64,000 nt of DNA from Sphingomonadales bacterium UBA2683 (GCA_002354635.1 DELZ01000002.1:539266-603265); one strand, 5' to 3'; counted from the stretch's first letter, positions 18,849 through 26,075 are shown. The notes: a model not told the origin generated them from the sequence alone. Numbers and translations: made by a program.

Positions 18849-19483
18849 CCGAAGCAACCGCAATTGAAGAGATACCGAAGGATCACAGAGGCCTGAGTTT
18901 CGCGCTCGATTTCGGACCGCTGTTGATCTTTTTTCTGGTTTACAAATTTGGAGCGCCGGAAGGCAGTCCGATCACGGCAGCAATCTATGGCACGATCGCA
19001 TTCATGGTGGCGATTGTTGTCGCCATGGTGGTCTCCAAATGGAAGCTGGGCAAGATATCACCGATGATGTGGATGTCGGCGATCCTGATTCTCGGATTTG
19101 GCGCTCTCACCATCTATTTCAATGATCCGCGCTTCATCCAGCACAAGCCGACGATTATATATGCCGGCTTCGCGATCATATTATTTGGCGGACTTTTGAT
19201 GGGCAAGGCGATGCTGAAGAGCCTGCTGCAGGCAGCATTCGAAGGGCTGAACGACGAAGGCTGGCTGAAATTGTCCCTGAACTGGGGAATATTTTTTGCA
19301 GCAATGGCGGTGCTCAACGAGTTGATGGTGGCAACGCTGAGTTTCGACTGGTGGCTGACAATCAAGGTGTGGGGCGTGCCTGCCGTCTCGTTCCTGTTCG
19401 CAATGGCCAATATTCCGATGCTGATGAAACACGGCTTTTCGGTCGAAGAAAAACCGCGCCCTGAAGGTCAGGACGCGGCTTGA
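18845..19483 (+). CDS. yciB: YciB/IspZ family inner-membrane septation protein
   Basis: A 212-residue protein with five hydrophobic segments, matching the YciB (intracellular septation protein A) family linked to cell envelope and division in enterobacteria. Typical segments: the start FALDFGPLLIFFLVYKFG, KPTIIYAGFAIILFGG, then GWLKLSLNWGIFFAAMAVLNELM and the C-terminal IKVWGVPAVSFLFAMANIPMLMKH. It is the final gene of the dapF-mtaB-ftsY-yciB operon. Convergent with the superoxide dismutase gene 23 bp away. Confidence 0.93.
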   Translation: MTEATAIEEIPKDHRGLSFALDFGPLLIFFLVYKFGAPEGSPITAAIYGTIAFMVAIVVAMVVSKWKLGKISPMMWMSAILILGFGALTIYFNDPRFIQHKPTIIYAGFAIILFGGLLMGKAMLKSLLQAAFEGLNDEGWLKLSLNWGIFFAAMAVLNELMVATLSFDWWLTIKVWGVPAVSFLFAMANIPMLMKHGFSVEEKPRPEGQDAA

Positions 19484-19506
19484 TATTGTGATGTGAGTGT
19501 CGCGGC

Positions 19507-20112
19507 TTAGCCCTGATCGGCGCGGCTGACGCCGTCTCCGTCGAGGTTGAGAGCCACGAAGTCCCAGTCGATCGCATTGTCGAGCAACGCCGATACATAG
19601 TCGGGACGGGCGTTCTGATAGTCGAGATAATAGGCATGTTCCCATACATCGAGCGTGAACAGCGGTTTTACACCGTGAGCCACTGGGGTGTCGGCATCAT
19701 GGTAGGAAGTGATTTTCAAATCATCTCCGTCGAGCACAAGCCAGGCCCAGCCGCTGGCGAAATGCCCGGTCGCTTCGTCCTTGAACCTGGATTTGAAATC
19801 GTCAACCGAACCAAAGCTTTTTTCGAGACGGTCTTTCAGTTCGCCGGAAATTTCCTTTTTCTCGGGCGACAGGCATAGCCAGTAAAAACTGTGATTCCAG
19901 ACCTGTGCGGCATTGTTGAACAATCCGCCATCAGATGCCTTGATGATGGCCGAAAGCTTCTTGCCCTCATGATCGGTGCCCTTGATCGCATCATTGGTTT
20001 TGCTGACATAGGCATTGTGATGCTTGCCGTGATGATAGTTGAACGTTTCCTCGGAGATCAGGTCGCCGAAAGCATTCTTGTCATAGGGGAGCGGGGGAAG
20101 TTCGAAAGGCAT
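19507..20112 (-). CDS. sodB: Superoxide dismutase (Fe type)
   Basis: A 201-residue cytosolic Fe/Mn superoxide dismutase. The start MPFELPPLPYDKNAF is the standard N-terminus, and an in-frame extension upstream lacks family similarity. Metal-ligand segments: FNYHHGKHHNAYV (His27), WNHSFYWLCLSP (about 74), and DVWEHAYYLDYQN (Asp and His near 160). The GLFNNAAQVWNHSFYW and SGWAWLVLDG segments fit iron-type SODs. It is transcribed alone. Confidence 0.96.
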   Translation of the reverse strand: MPFELPPLPYDKNAFGDLISEETFNYHHGKHHNAYVSKTNDAIKGTDHEGKKLSAIIKASDGGLFNNAAQVWNHSFYWLCLSPEKKEISGELKDRLEKSFGSVDDFKSRFKDEATGHFASGWAWLVLDGDDLKITSYHDADTPVAHGVKPLFTLDVWEHAYYLDYQNARPDYVSALLDNAIDWDFVALNLDGDGVSRADQG

Positions 20113-20288
20113 TGTGTCGTTTCTCCATTTTTTTGAGATGCTGTGGGTCAACGCATCAATCGGAAAAAAGATGCAAGGGCAATCATTCATTTTGCGCGAG
20201 ACCACCGTGAAAAATCGATTTTTTCGTGACATCTATTGGCAGCGGGCATATCCATATCATTTTACAGGATCCTTGGGGGGGAAAAACA

Positions 20289-20852
20289 ATGGCAAAATTT
20301 TTTGGAAATCTGAATGCGGTGATGATTGTCGGCTTGATTGCGGCCATCGCGCTGATGTTCGGACTGGATGGTGATATGGTCACCGGCAACGCGATCGGCC
20401 GCTGGCTGCACCTGTTCTTCGGCGTGCTGTGGATCGGATTGCTCTATTACCTGAACTTTGTTCAGGTACCGCTGATGCCGACCATTCCGGACGAACTGAA
20501 ACCCGCTGTCGGCAAGCATATAGCACCGAAGGTATTGTTCTATTTCCGCTGGGCCGCGTTGCTCACGGTTGTCACCGGCCTTTATGTCGCCTGGGCTAGC
20601 GGATGGGTTCATCAGGCAATGACGCTGCAAGAGCCGTTCACGCTGATCGGTGCCGGAATGTGGATCGCCATCGTCATGGCAGCCAATGTCTGGTTCATCA
20701 TCTGGCCCAAGCAGAAAAAGGTTCTGGGCATCGTAGAAGCCACGGCCGACGAGAAAGCAGCAGCAGGCAAGGTCGCGCTGATGGCCTCGCGAACGAACGT
20801 CTTGCTCTCACTGCCGATGTTCTATGCGATGGTAAATGCCAACGCCGGATAG
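20289..20852 (+). CDS. PuuD-like (urate hydroxylase family) membrane protein, short form
   Basis: A 187-residue membrane protein with about four helices, matching the membrane domain of the PuuD/DUF989 family (GRWLHLFFGVLWIGLLYYLNFVQVP, then KVLFYFRWAALLTVVTGLYV and later NVWFIIWPKQKKVLGI). Family members with urate oxidase activity are about twice this length and carry a cytochrome c domain, which is absent here, so catalysis of urate oxidation is doubtful. A strong GGGGGGAAAAACA Shine-Dalgarno sequence precedes the ATG. It ends in a strong terminator. No purine-catabolism genes are nearby. Confidence 0.8.
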   Translation: MAKFFGNLNAVMIVGLIAAIALMFGLDGDMVTGNAIGRWLHLFFGVLWIGLLYYLNFVQVPLMPTIPDELKPAVGKHIAPKVLFYFRWAALLTVVTGLYVAWASGWVHQAMTLQEPFTLIGAGMWIAIVMAANVWFIIWPKQKKVLGIVEATADEKAAAGKVALMASRTNVLLSLPMFYAMVNANAG

Positions 20853-20879
20853 GATAGGATTGGAAGAATTGGAAGCATG

Positions 20880-20906
20880 TAAAGGGGGCTTTGCGGCCCC
20901 CTTTTT
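20880..20906. terminator. Rho-independent terminator between PuuD-like gene and pspF
   Basis: AAGGGGGC-TTTGCG-GCCCCCTTTTT forms a strong hairpin with a T-run on the plus strand and A-run on the other side. It lies between convergent genes and probably works both ways. Confidence 0.85.
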
Positions 20907-21958
20907 CATGATCCCAGCAGATCGTGCCGTTTCAGCGAATGGCGCAACTGATCGTAGGTCAGGTTCAACGTCTTGGCGGTTTGCCGCTGGTTGTAGCGCG
21001 ACTTGGCCAGGGCAGCTTCCAATATCCTTTTTTCATAGGCTTCCACCGCCGCCTTCATATCATCCACTCCGTCGAAGACCGGCTCTCTCGAACCATTGCC
21101 GGGGGGAGATGATGGAGCCTCCACGCTTGCGGGCTCCGCTTGCTCGGCTTCGGATCGCACCGCCTTTTCCCGCGGCTTCCAGGGGGATTCAAAAGGATCA
21201 AACACGACATGGTCCACCGGTCTGTTATGGTCGTTCCACTGATAGACGGCGCGTTCGATCACATTGCGCAATTCGCGGACGTTGCCGGGCCATTCATGGC
21301 GGTTGAGCGCTTCTGTTGCGAGACGGCCAAATCCGGGCCAGGATGGCCATTCCAGTTCGGCGGCCATCCGGCGGCCGAAATAGTCGGTGAGCACCGGAAT
21401 ATCGCCCTCCCGCACGCGCAGCGGCGGCAGCGTGACGACTTCGAACGAAAGCCGGTCAAGCAAGTCGGCGCGAAATCGGTTTTCTTCTGCCATCTTTGGC
21501 AGGTTGGCATTTGTCGCGGCGACGATCCGCACATCGACGCGCTGCGGCCGGGACGAGCCAATCCGGGTTATTTCGCCATATTCAACCGCCCGCAGCAGGC
21601 GTTCCTGTGCGCCGCTCGACAAAGTGCCTAGTTCGTCGAGGAACAGCGTTCCGCCGTCCGCTTCTTCGAATCGTCCGACTCGCGCCTTGGTGGCACCGGT
21701 GAAGGCACCGGCTTCATGTCCGAACAATTCGGCTTCAATCAAGGTTTCCGGCATCGCTGCGCAATTGAGCGTGACAAACGGGCCGTCCCACCGCAGACTG
21801 AGCCGGTGGAGGCGCTCGGCAATGAGTTCCTTGCCGGTACCGCGCTCGCCGACGACCAGCACCGGACGATTGAGCGGCGCCGCCCGGCTGGCCTTTTCCA
21901 CCGCGTCGAGAAAGGCGCCCGATTCGCCGACAAATTGTGTTTCGCGTTCCATAGCCAA
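20906..21958 (-). CDS. pspF: PspF, sigma-54 activator of the phage-shock operon
   Basis: A 350-residue bacterial enhancer-binding protein without an N-terminal receiver domain, as expected for PspF. The AAA+ domain has VGERGTGKELIAERLHR (Walker A, about 37), ELFGHEAGAFTGA (sigma-54 contact loop GAFTGA at 84-89), GGTLFLDEL (Walker B) and a late EWPGNVRELRNVIERAVY. The C-terminus (AALAKSRYNQRQTAKTLNLTYDQLRHSLKRH) is a Fis-type helix-turn-helix. It is divergent from the psp operon, which has a sigma-54 promoter. PspA would bind and inhibit it in unstressed cells (family knowledge). Confidence 0.94.
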   Translation of the reverse strand: MAMERETQFVGESGAFLDAVEKASRAAPLNRPVLVVGERGTGKELIAERLHRLSLRWDGPFVTLNCAAMPETLIEAELFGHEAGAFTGATKARVGRFEEADGGTLFLDELGTLSSGAQERLLRAVEYGEITRIGSSRPQRVDVRIVAATNANLPKMAEENRFRADLLDRLSFEVVTLPPLRVREGDIPVLTDYFGRRMAAELEWPSWPGFGRLATEALNRHEWPGNVRELRNVIERAVYQWNDHNRPVDHVVFDPFESPWKPREKAVRSEAEQAEPASVEAPSSPPGNGSREPVFDGVDDMKAAVEAYEKRILEAALAKSRYNQRQTAKTLNLTYDQLRHSLKRHDLLGS

Positions 21959-22033
21959 TATATAGTGTCAATTCCCATTAAATAGCAATTAATACCATAT
22001 TCATCAATGTGAAAAATGTGGAATATTATTGTA

Positions 22034-22046
22034 TATCAATAACTTA
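22034..22046 (+). promoter_or_regulatory. Putative IHF site in the pspF-psp intergenic region
   Basis: TATCAATAACTTA fits the IHF consensus WATCAA-n4-TTR exactly. It lies just upstream of the -24 element. IHF bending between activator sites and sigma-54 promoters is typical. Binding is not shown. The AT-rich stretch 21960-22030 further upstream would be where PspF binds. Confidence 0.5.
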
Positions 22047-22052
22047 AATAAG

Positions 22053-22069
22053 TTGGCACGGCTTCTGCA
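22053..22069 (+). promoter_or_regulatory. Sigma-54 (-24/-12) promoter of the psp operon
   Basis: TTGGCACGGCTTCTGCA matches the consensus YTGGCACGRNNNTTGCW at every fixed position except one (C for the first T of TTGC). The GG and GC doublets are correctly spaced. Located 45 bp upstream of the first operon gene and opposite pspF. Confidence 0.9.
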
Positions 22070-22113
22070 ATATAGATTTCATATTGGAATTACACGAATT
22101 TCTGGAGGAAATC

Positions 22114-22290
22114 ATGCCCGCACTGAACAAAATGAGCCGCACCGATGTTTCCGCGATCGTATCGATCCTGCTTTTTGGCGTGACGATTTTGATCAGTGCT
22201 GTCGGACCCGCGCAGGCCGAAGGCACGATTGAAAACAGCCAGAACAATTCCCCTTCTGTCAGCTATGTTAACCCAGGTTACAGGGCATGA
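22114..22290 (+). CDS. Small exported or membrane-anchored protein leading the psp operon
   Basis: A 58-residue ORF, the first after the sigma-54 promoter. The ATG follows a strong GGAGGAAATC. The protein has a short basic N-terminus, one hydrophobic segment (about residues 12-32, SAIVSILLFGVTILISAVGPAQA) that looks like a signal peptide or signal anchor, and a 23-residue polar tail ending SVSYVNPGYRA. A candidate AQA-E cleavage site follows the hydrophobic part. Its TGA overlaps an ATG in frame with pspA (ATGA). I recognise no family. The position and ribosome-binding site support translation; the function is unknown. Confidence 0.65.
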   Translation: MPALNKMSRTDVSAIVSILLFGVTILISAVGPAQAEGTIENSQNNSPSVSYVNPGYRA

Positions 22291-22439
22291 CAGACAAAAT
22301 GGCCGGGACCCCTTCTTTCCCCCTTGCCGAAGTCAGGTCCCGGCCACCTTTTGAAATTCAACAGGTTGATGTAGAACAGGACTGGAGCGACGGCTCGAAC
22401 AAGTTCCGAAACAACCACAAACGCAACCGGAGTATGTAC

Positions 22440-23114
22440 ATGGCAGGTATTTTTTCAAGAACGCGCGATATCATCGCCGCCAACGTCACCGACATGCTGG
22501 ACAAGGCCGAAGACCCGTCCAAGATGATCCGGATGATCATCCTGGAGATGGAAGAAACGCTGGTCGAAGTCCGCGCCTCAGCCGCTCGCACAATTGCCGA
22601 CCAGAAAGAAATGCGCCGGCATATCGACAAGCTTGATCATCTGACCGAAGACTGGAGCGAAAAGGCCCAGCTCGCGCTCTCCAAGGATCGCGAGGATCTC
22701 GCCAAGGCAGCGTTGATTGAAAAGCGCAAGGCCGCCGATATGGCTGACCAGCTGAAGGCAGAAATCCAGGTATTGGATGAAGCGCTTCGCTCTTCGGAGG
22801 GCGATATCGCCAAATTGCAGAAGAAATTGCAGGAAGCGCGCTCCCGCCAGAGTAGCCTGGTCAATCGTCTGGAAAGCGCCGAGAACCGCGTAAAGCTCCG
22901 CGAGATGTACAATGGCGAAAAAGTGCATGATGCCTTTTCCCGGTTTGAATATCTCGAACGGCAGGTCGATTTTGCCGAAGGCCGCGCCGATGCGCTGAGC
23001 ATGGGTGGCGAACCGCAAAGTCTGGAACACCAGATCGCGGCACTCGAATCCAGTGACAAGGTCGATGAAGAACTGGAAGCCATGAAGGCGGCCATGAAGA
23101 AAGGTGACGCATAA
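22440..23114 (+). CDS. pspA: Phage shock protein A
   Basis: A 224-residue PspA/IM30 coiled-coil protein of the ESCRT-III superfamily that binds stressed inner membrane and inhibits PspF. Start MAGIFSRTRDIIAANVTDML is the standard N-terminal amphipathic helix and has GGAG seven bases upstream. Family segments follow: LDKAEDPSKMIRMIILEMEE, SAARTIADQKEM, and RVKLREMYNGEKVHDAFSRFEYLERQ. The frame is open upstream to an ATG at 22287 that overlaps the preceding stop; that start would add 51 unusual residues and bury the helix. The stop overlaps the pspB ATG by 1 base. Confidence 0.95.
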   Translation: MAGIFSRTRDIIAANVTDMLDKAEDPSKMIRMIILEMEETLVEVRASAARTIADQKEMRRHIDKLDHLTEDWSEKAQLALSKDREDLAKAALIEKRKAADMADQLKAEIQVLDEALRSSEGDIAKLQKKLQEARSRQSSLVNRLESAENRVKLREMYNGEKVHDAFSRFEYLERQVDFAEGRADALSMGGEPQSLEHQIAALESSDKVDEELEAMKAAMKKGDA

Positions 23115-23422
23115 TGCAGGAAGAACTAATCATCATTCCCATCGTCATGGGAACATTATTCATCGGTCTGCCCTGGTTGATTTTCCACTATGTCACAAAA
23201 TGGAAAACCGCCGCTACGATCACCAATGAAGACGAGAATCTGCTGGAAGAATTGCACCATATGGCGCGCCGTCTGGATGACCGGATGGATACGATCGAAC
23301 GGATCATGGCAGCGGACAACCCCGACTGGAAGCATTCGGCACTTCCCGATCCGTCTTCCACCCCTGCCCCCTCGCTCGAAAATTTTGACGAGCTGCTGAA
23401 AAAAGAAAGGCACCCATCATGA
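23114..23422 (+). CDS. pspB: Phage shock protein B
   Basis: A 102-residue inner-membrane protein. One membrane span (about residues 5-27, IIIPIVMGTLFIGLPWLIFHYV) is followed by a cytoplasmic coiled coil with LLEELHHMARRLDDRMDTIERIMAADNPDW, the PspB signature. The C-terminal 25 residues are Pro/Ser-rich and extend beyond the about 75 residues of E. coli PspB. PspB and PspC together sense envelope stress and titrate PspA (family knowledge). TAATG links it to pspA and ATGA links it to pspC. The later small genes of the operon resemble it in design. Confidence 0.92.
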   Translation: MQEELIIIPIVMGTLFIGLPWLIFHYVTKWKTAATITNEDENLLEELHHMARRLDDRMDTIERIMAADNPDWKHSALPDPSSTPAPSLENFDELLKKERHPS

Positions 23423-23802
23423 GCTCTTCTCGCACCAAATTCTATCTCGACAAGCAGCGCGCAAAATGGAGCGGTGTCTGCGCCGGGATCGCCGACTACA
23501 CCGGGATCAATGTCGCCTGGGTCCGACTGGCAGCGATTATCGCCACGGTAACATTCGCCTTTCCCTGGACGCTCGTGGCATACTGGATCGCCGCCAGAAT
23601 ATCCGAACCGAAGCCGGTTGGCATGTATCTGAGCGACCCGGAAGACACGAAATTCTGGCAGGGCGTACGCCAGTCACCACGCCGCACGACGCGTGACATC
23701 AAATCGCGGTTCAGGGAAATCGATCGCAAGCTGGCCGATATGGAACTCTATTACACCAGCAAGAATACATCGCTGTCGAACGAAATCGAAAATCTGCGCT
23801 GA
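23419..23802 (+). CDS. pspC: Phage shock protein C
   Basis: A 127-residue membrane protein with the PspC domain: FYLDKQRAKWSGVCAGIADYTGINVAWVRLAAII, leading into a membrane helix (about 34-60) with FPWTLVAYWIAARI. The cytoplasmic C-terminus contains SRFREIDRKLADMELYY and ends NEIENLR, the same ending motif as in the small proteins that follow it in the operon. It partners PspB in signalling to PspA. The start overlaps pspB by 4 bp. Confidence 0.93.
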   Translation: MSSSRTKFYLDKQRAKWSGVCAGIADYTGINVAWVRLAAIIATVTFAFPWTLVAYWIAARISEPKPVGMYLSDPEDTKFWQGVRQSPRRTTRDIKSRFREIDRKLADMELYYTSKNTSLSNEIENLR

Positions 23803-23825
23803 ACGGCTGAACAGGGAGAATGGAA

Positions 23826-24125
23826 ATGGATTGGGGAAGCCCCGGATTTGTAATCGCGATCATCGCCATCAGCACCGTGGGATGGATCGTCAACAACTGG
23901 ATCAGAGCCAAGCATGGCTATGAACTGGAAGATGAATGGGGCGGAAAATCGCCCAAGGCCAGCCCGGACGAAAAGCGCAAGATCGAATTGCTGTCCAATG
24001 AAAACAGCCAGCTGGTCGGAAAGATCGACAGGCTGCAGGAACGACTTCAGGTGCTCGAGCGGATCGCGACCGACCCGGCGAAACGCACCGCAGAAGAAAT
24101 CGAAGCCCTGAGGGAGAAAAACTGA
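23826..24125 (+). CDS. Small PspB-like membrane/coiled-coil protein, paralog 1
   Basis: A 99-residue protein with one N-terminal membrane span (about 8-24, VIAIIAISTVGWIVNNW). Then comes a charged linker RAKHGYELEDEWGGK and a coiled coil (IELLSNENSQLVGKIDRLQERLQ), closing with VLERIATD ... EEIEALREK. The ATG at 23826 was chosen over the one 6 bp upstream for better spacing to AGGGAG. The stop overlaps the next ATG (TGATG). Probably duplicated with paralog 2, which shares the linker (RIKNGYPLENQWGK) and the ending. A PspB-type envelope stress role is inference. Confidence 0.82.
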   Translation: MDWGSPGFVIAIIAISTVGWIVNNWIRAKHGYELEDEWGGKSPKASPDEKRKIELLSNENSQLVGKIDRLQERLQVLERIATDPAKRTAEEIEALREKN

Positions 24126-24454
24126 TGGACCCGGATAAAGTGGCTTTGTTTACCGAATTGGCCCCGATGCTGGCGGTAGGCAGCATCGTTATCACCATCG
24201 GCTGGGTCGCTACCACCTGGATGCGGATCAAGAACGGCTATCCTCTTGAAAACCAGTGGGGCAAATCGGTCTACCCGAAAACCGACAAAGAAGCCGTCGA
24301 ACGGGTCAAATTGCTGACAAATGAAAACGCCGAGCTGCGTGCAGAATTGGGATCGGTCAAGGACCGTCTGGCCAATGTCGAGCGGATCGTCACCGACGAC
24401 AGCCACCGGCTGACCCAGGAAATAGAGCAATTGCGCGACAAGCGCGCCAACTGA
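24125..24454 (+). CDS. Small PspB-like membrane/coiled-coil protein, paralog 2
   Basis: A 109-residue protein with one membrane span (about 13-33, MLAVGSIVITIGWVATTWM), the linker RIKNGYPLENQWGKSVYPK and a coiled coil with KLLTNENAELRAELGSVKDRL. The shared ending is VERIVTDDSHRLTQEIEQLRDK. The closest relative in the window is paralog 1: LL-NEN is present in both at the coiled-coil start. It overlaps paralog 1 by one base. Confidence 0.82.
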   Translation: MDPDKVALFTELAPMLAVGSIVITIGWVATTWMRIKNGYPLENQWGKSVYPKTDKEAVERVKLLTNENAELRAELGSVKDRLANVERIVTDDSHRLTQEIEQLRDKRAN

Positions 24455-24465
24455 AGGGATAAACA

Positions 24466-24729
24466 ATGCCGATCGAATATATTGCCCTGATGATCCCCTT
24501 TGCAGGCATGGCGATCGGCGTCTTTGCAATCTGGACCAACCATCAACAGAAAATGATGGACAAGCAGGCAAAAATTTCTGCCGAAAAAGCGGCGCAATAT
24601 GCAGTCGGAAACAACGAGCTGGAACAGCGCGTGCGTGTGCTGGAGCGAATTGTCACCGACAAAGGGTTCGATGTTTCGAGGCAGATCGAGAATCTGAGAA
24701 ACGAACCGGAAACGAAGGAACTGAACTGA
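24466..24729 (+). CDS. Small PspB-like membrane/coiled-coil protein, paralog 3
   Basis: An 87-residue protein. It opens with a membrane segment (about 5-24, YIALMIPFAGMAIGVFAIW), then NHQQKMMDKQAKI. The coiled coil has ELEQRVRVLERIVTDKGFDV and the ending RQIENLRNE. It pairs best with paralog 4, which has the same start (LLIPLAPFALGALWIW) and HQ-KM after the span. A good AAGGGATAAACA precedes the ATG, and the stop overlaps the next ATG. Confidence 0.82.
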   Translation: MPIEYIALMIPFAGMAIGVFAIWTNHQQKMMDKQAKISAEKAAQYAVGNNELEQRVRVLERIVTDKGFDVSRQIENLRNEPETKELN

Positions 24730-24983
24730 TGGGTTTTGAATTTGCACTGTTAATTCCGCTGGCTCCGTTCGCTCTTGGTGCGCTCTGGATATGGACCCGC
24801 CATCAGAGCAAAATGGCCGAAAAATACGGCCATCTGCCCAAGGGGGTAAACGCAGACACGGACCGGATGCGCGAGGAAATGAAGTATCTGAAAGAGCGCG
24901 TGGCGGTTCTCGAGCAGATAACAACCGACGGGCACAGCACCAAGCAGCTGGAAAATGAAATTGAGCAATTGCGGGATCGCTGA
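24729..24983 (+). CDS. Small PspB-like membrane/coiled-coil protein, paralog 4
   Basis: An 84-residue protein with one membrane span (about 4-23). The segment TRHQSKMAEKYGHLPKG follows, then the coiled coil MREEMKYLKERVAVLEQITTD and the ending ENEIEQLRDR. The coiled coil is nearly identical to that of paralog 5 (EVKYLKERVAVLEKIATD ... NEIEKLRDR), so a recent duplication is likely. It overlaps paralog 3 by 1 bp (TGATG). Confidence 0.83.
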   Translation: MGFEFALLIPLAPFALGALWIWTRHQSKMAEKYGHLPKGVNADTDRMREEMKYLKERVAVLEQITTDGHSTKQLENEIEQLRDR

Positions 24984-25008
24984 CCCGGATTGATTGAGGA
25001 GACTGAAC

Positions 25009-25278
25009 ATGGGTTGGCCCGAAGCTGTCGTTGCCATCATCATCATTGTGACAATCGGACGGGTGATGCGTTCCAAATATCGCGCCGAACACGGCATTCT
25101 CGAGGACCGCAGGGGGAACGCAATCGGATCCCAGGCCAGAAACGAGCCGCAGACCGAACGCCTGCAAGAGGAAGTAAAGTATCTCAAGGAGCGCGTGGCG
25201 GTGCTCGAAAAAATTGCCACCGATGACCGCGGATCCCGCGAGTTGCAAAACGAGATCGAGAAATTGCGCGACCGTTAA
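25009..25278 (+). CDS. Small PspB-like membrane/coiled-coil protein, paralog 5
   Basis: An 89-residue protein. The ATG giving MGWPEAVVAIIIIVTIGRVM follows GAGGAGACTGAAC. A very short membrane span (about 5-18) precedes KYRAEHGILEDRRGN, resembling the RAKHGYELEDEWG linker of paralog 1. The coiled coil and ending match paralog 4. It therefore combines features of both subgroups, which fits recombination or duplication within the array. Confidence 0.82.
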   Translation: MGWPEAVVAIIIIVTIGRVMRSKYRAEHGILEDRRGNAIGSQARNEPQTERLQEEVKYLKERVAVLEKIATDDRGSRELQNEIEKLRDR

Positions 25279-25305
25279 CCCGGTCCGGAGAATAGAAGGA
25301 CAAGC

Positions 25306-25539
25306 ATGATGCAAGAACCTGCCTTTTATATGATCACTGCGGCCTTTTCGCTGATCGGCCTGACCGTTGTGGCCCTGGTAAGCCTGCGGGGCTGGCGCGA
25401 CTGGATCGCACTGAAATCCCGCGAACTGGAGCAACAGCGCGAGGACAATCCACCTACAGCGACGTCGCGCATCGAGGTTGCGGACCTGAAAGAGCGGATT
25501 CGCAAACTGGAAGCGATCGCCGCCGGAGTCGAGCTATAG
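25306..25539 (+). CDS. Small membrane/coiled-coil protein, degenerate last member of the array
   Basis: A 77-residue protein with one membrane span (about 8-27, MITAAFSLIGLTVVALVSL). The helix RGWRDWIALKSRELEQQRED follows, then a coiled coil VADLKERIRKLEAIAAGVEL. It keeps the LKER-x-x-x-LE-x-I core of its neighbours but stops there, lacking the EIE-x-LR tail. AGAAGGACAAGC precedes the ATG pair. It is the last gene of the psp operon; no strong terminator is obvious in the next 120 bp. Confidence 0.75.
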   Translation: MMQEPAFYMITAAFSLIGLTVVALVSLRGWRDWIALKSRELEQQREDNPPTATSRIEVADLKERIRKLEAIAAGVEL

Positions 25540-25664
25540 CGAACCGGGCCCAGGTCCCGTTCGTGTCCTGCACAGTCTAGACATGCGAGCGCCTCTCGAC
25601 TTCGCTGGAGGCAAACGGTTAAAACGGGTGACGTTGCCCACATCCCCTGCTAACCGCCCTCCCC

Positions 25665-26075
25665 ATGAGCAAAATTGACGATTTGATCGAAGAATATGAA
25701 TTTCTCGAGGCCGATGACCGCTACCGGTTGCTGATCGATCTGGGGAAGCAGCTGGATGTGATGCCGGACGCGCTGAAGACCGATGCAACGCTGGTCCGGG
25801 GCTGTTCCGCCTCGGTCTGGGTCTATCCGACGCAGCTGGACGACGGACGGCTGCATTTTCTGGCAGACAGCAATGCCGCGATCACCAAGGGTATTATCGC
25901 ACTTGTGCTGGAAACCGTGCAGGACCAGACGACCGAGCAGATCAGGCAAACCGATATCGCCGCGGTACTGGAACCCTTCGATCTGAAAAACCAGCTGAGT
26001 TCAAACCGTACCCAGGGTATTCCCAATATGATTGCGCTTATTCAGGATACCGCTTCACGGCTGGATCAAGCCTAG
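25665..26075 (+). CDS. SufE family cysteine-desulfurase activator
   Basis: A 136-residue SufE protein that accepts sulfane sulfur from SufS for Fe-S cluster assembly. The sulfur-accepting Cys47 is in LVRGCSASVWVYP, matching the family motif V-GCQS-VW. EEYEFLEADDRYRLLIDLGKQL at the N-terminus is the other hallmark. It stands alone and overlaps the convergent J-domain gene by 4 bp. No suf genes are nearby. It could also serve CsdA. Confidence 0.93.
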   Translation: MSKIDDLIEEYEFLEADDRYRLLIDLGKQLDVMPDALKTDATLVRGCSASVWVYPTQLDDGRLHFLADSNAAITKGIIALVLETVQDQTTEQIRQTDIAAVLEPFDLKNQLSSNRTQGIPNMIALIQDTASRLDQA

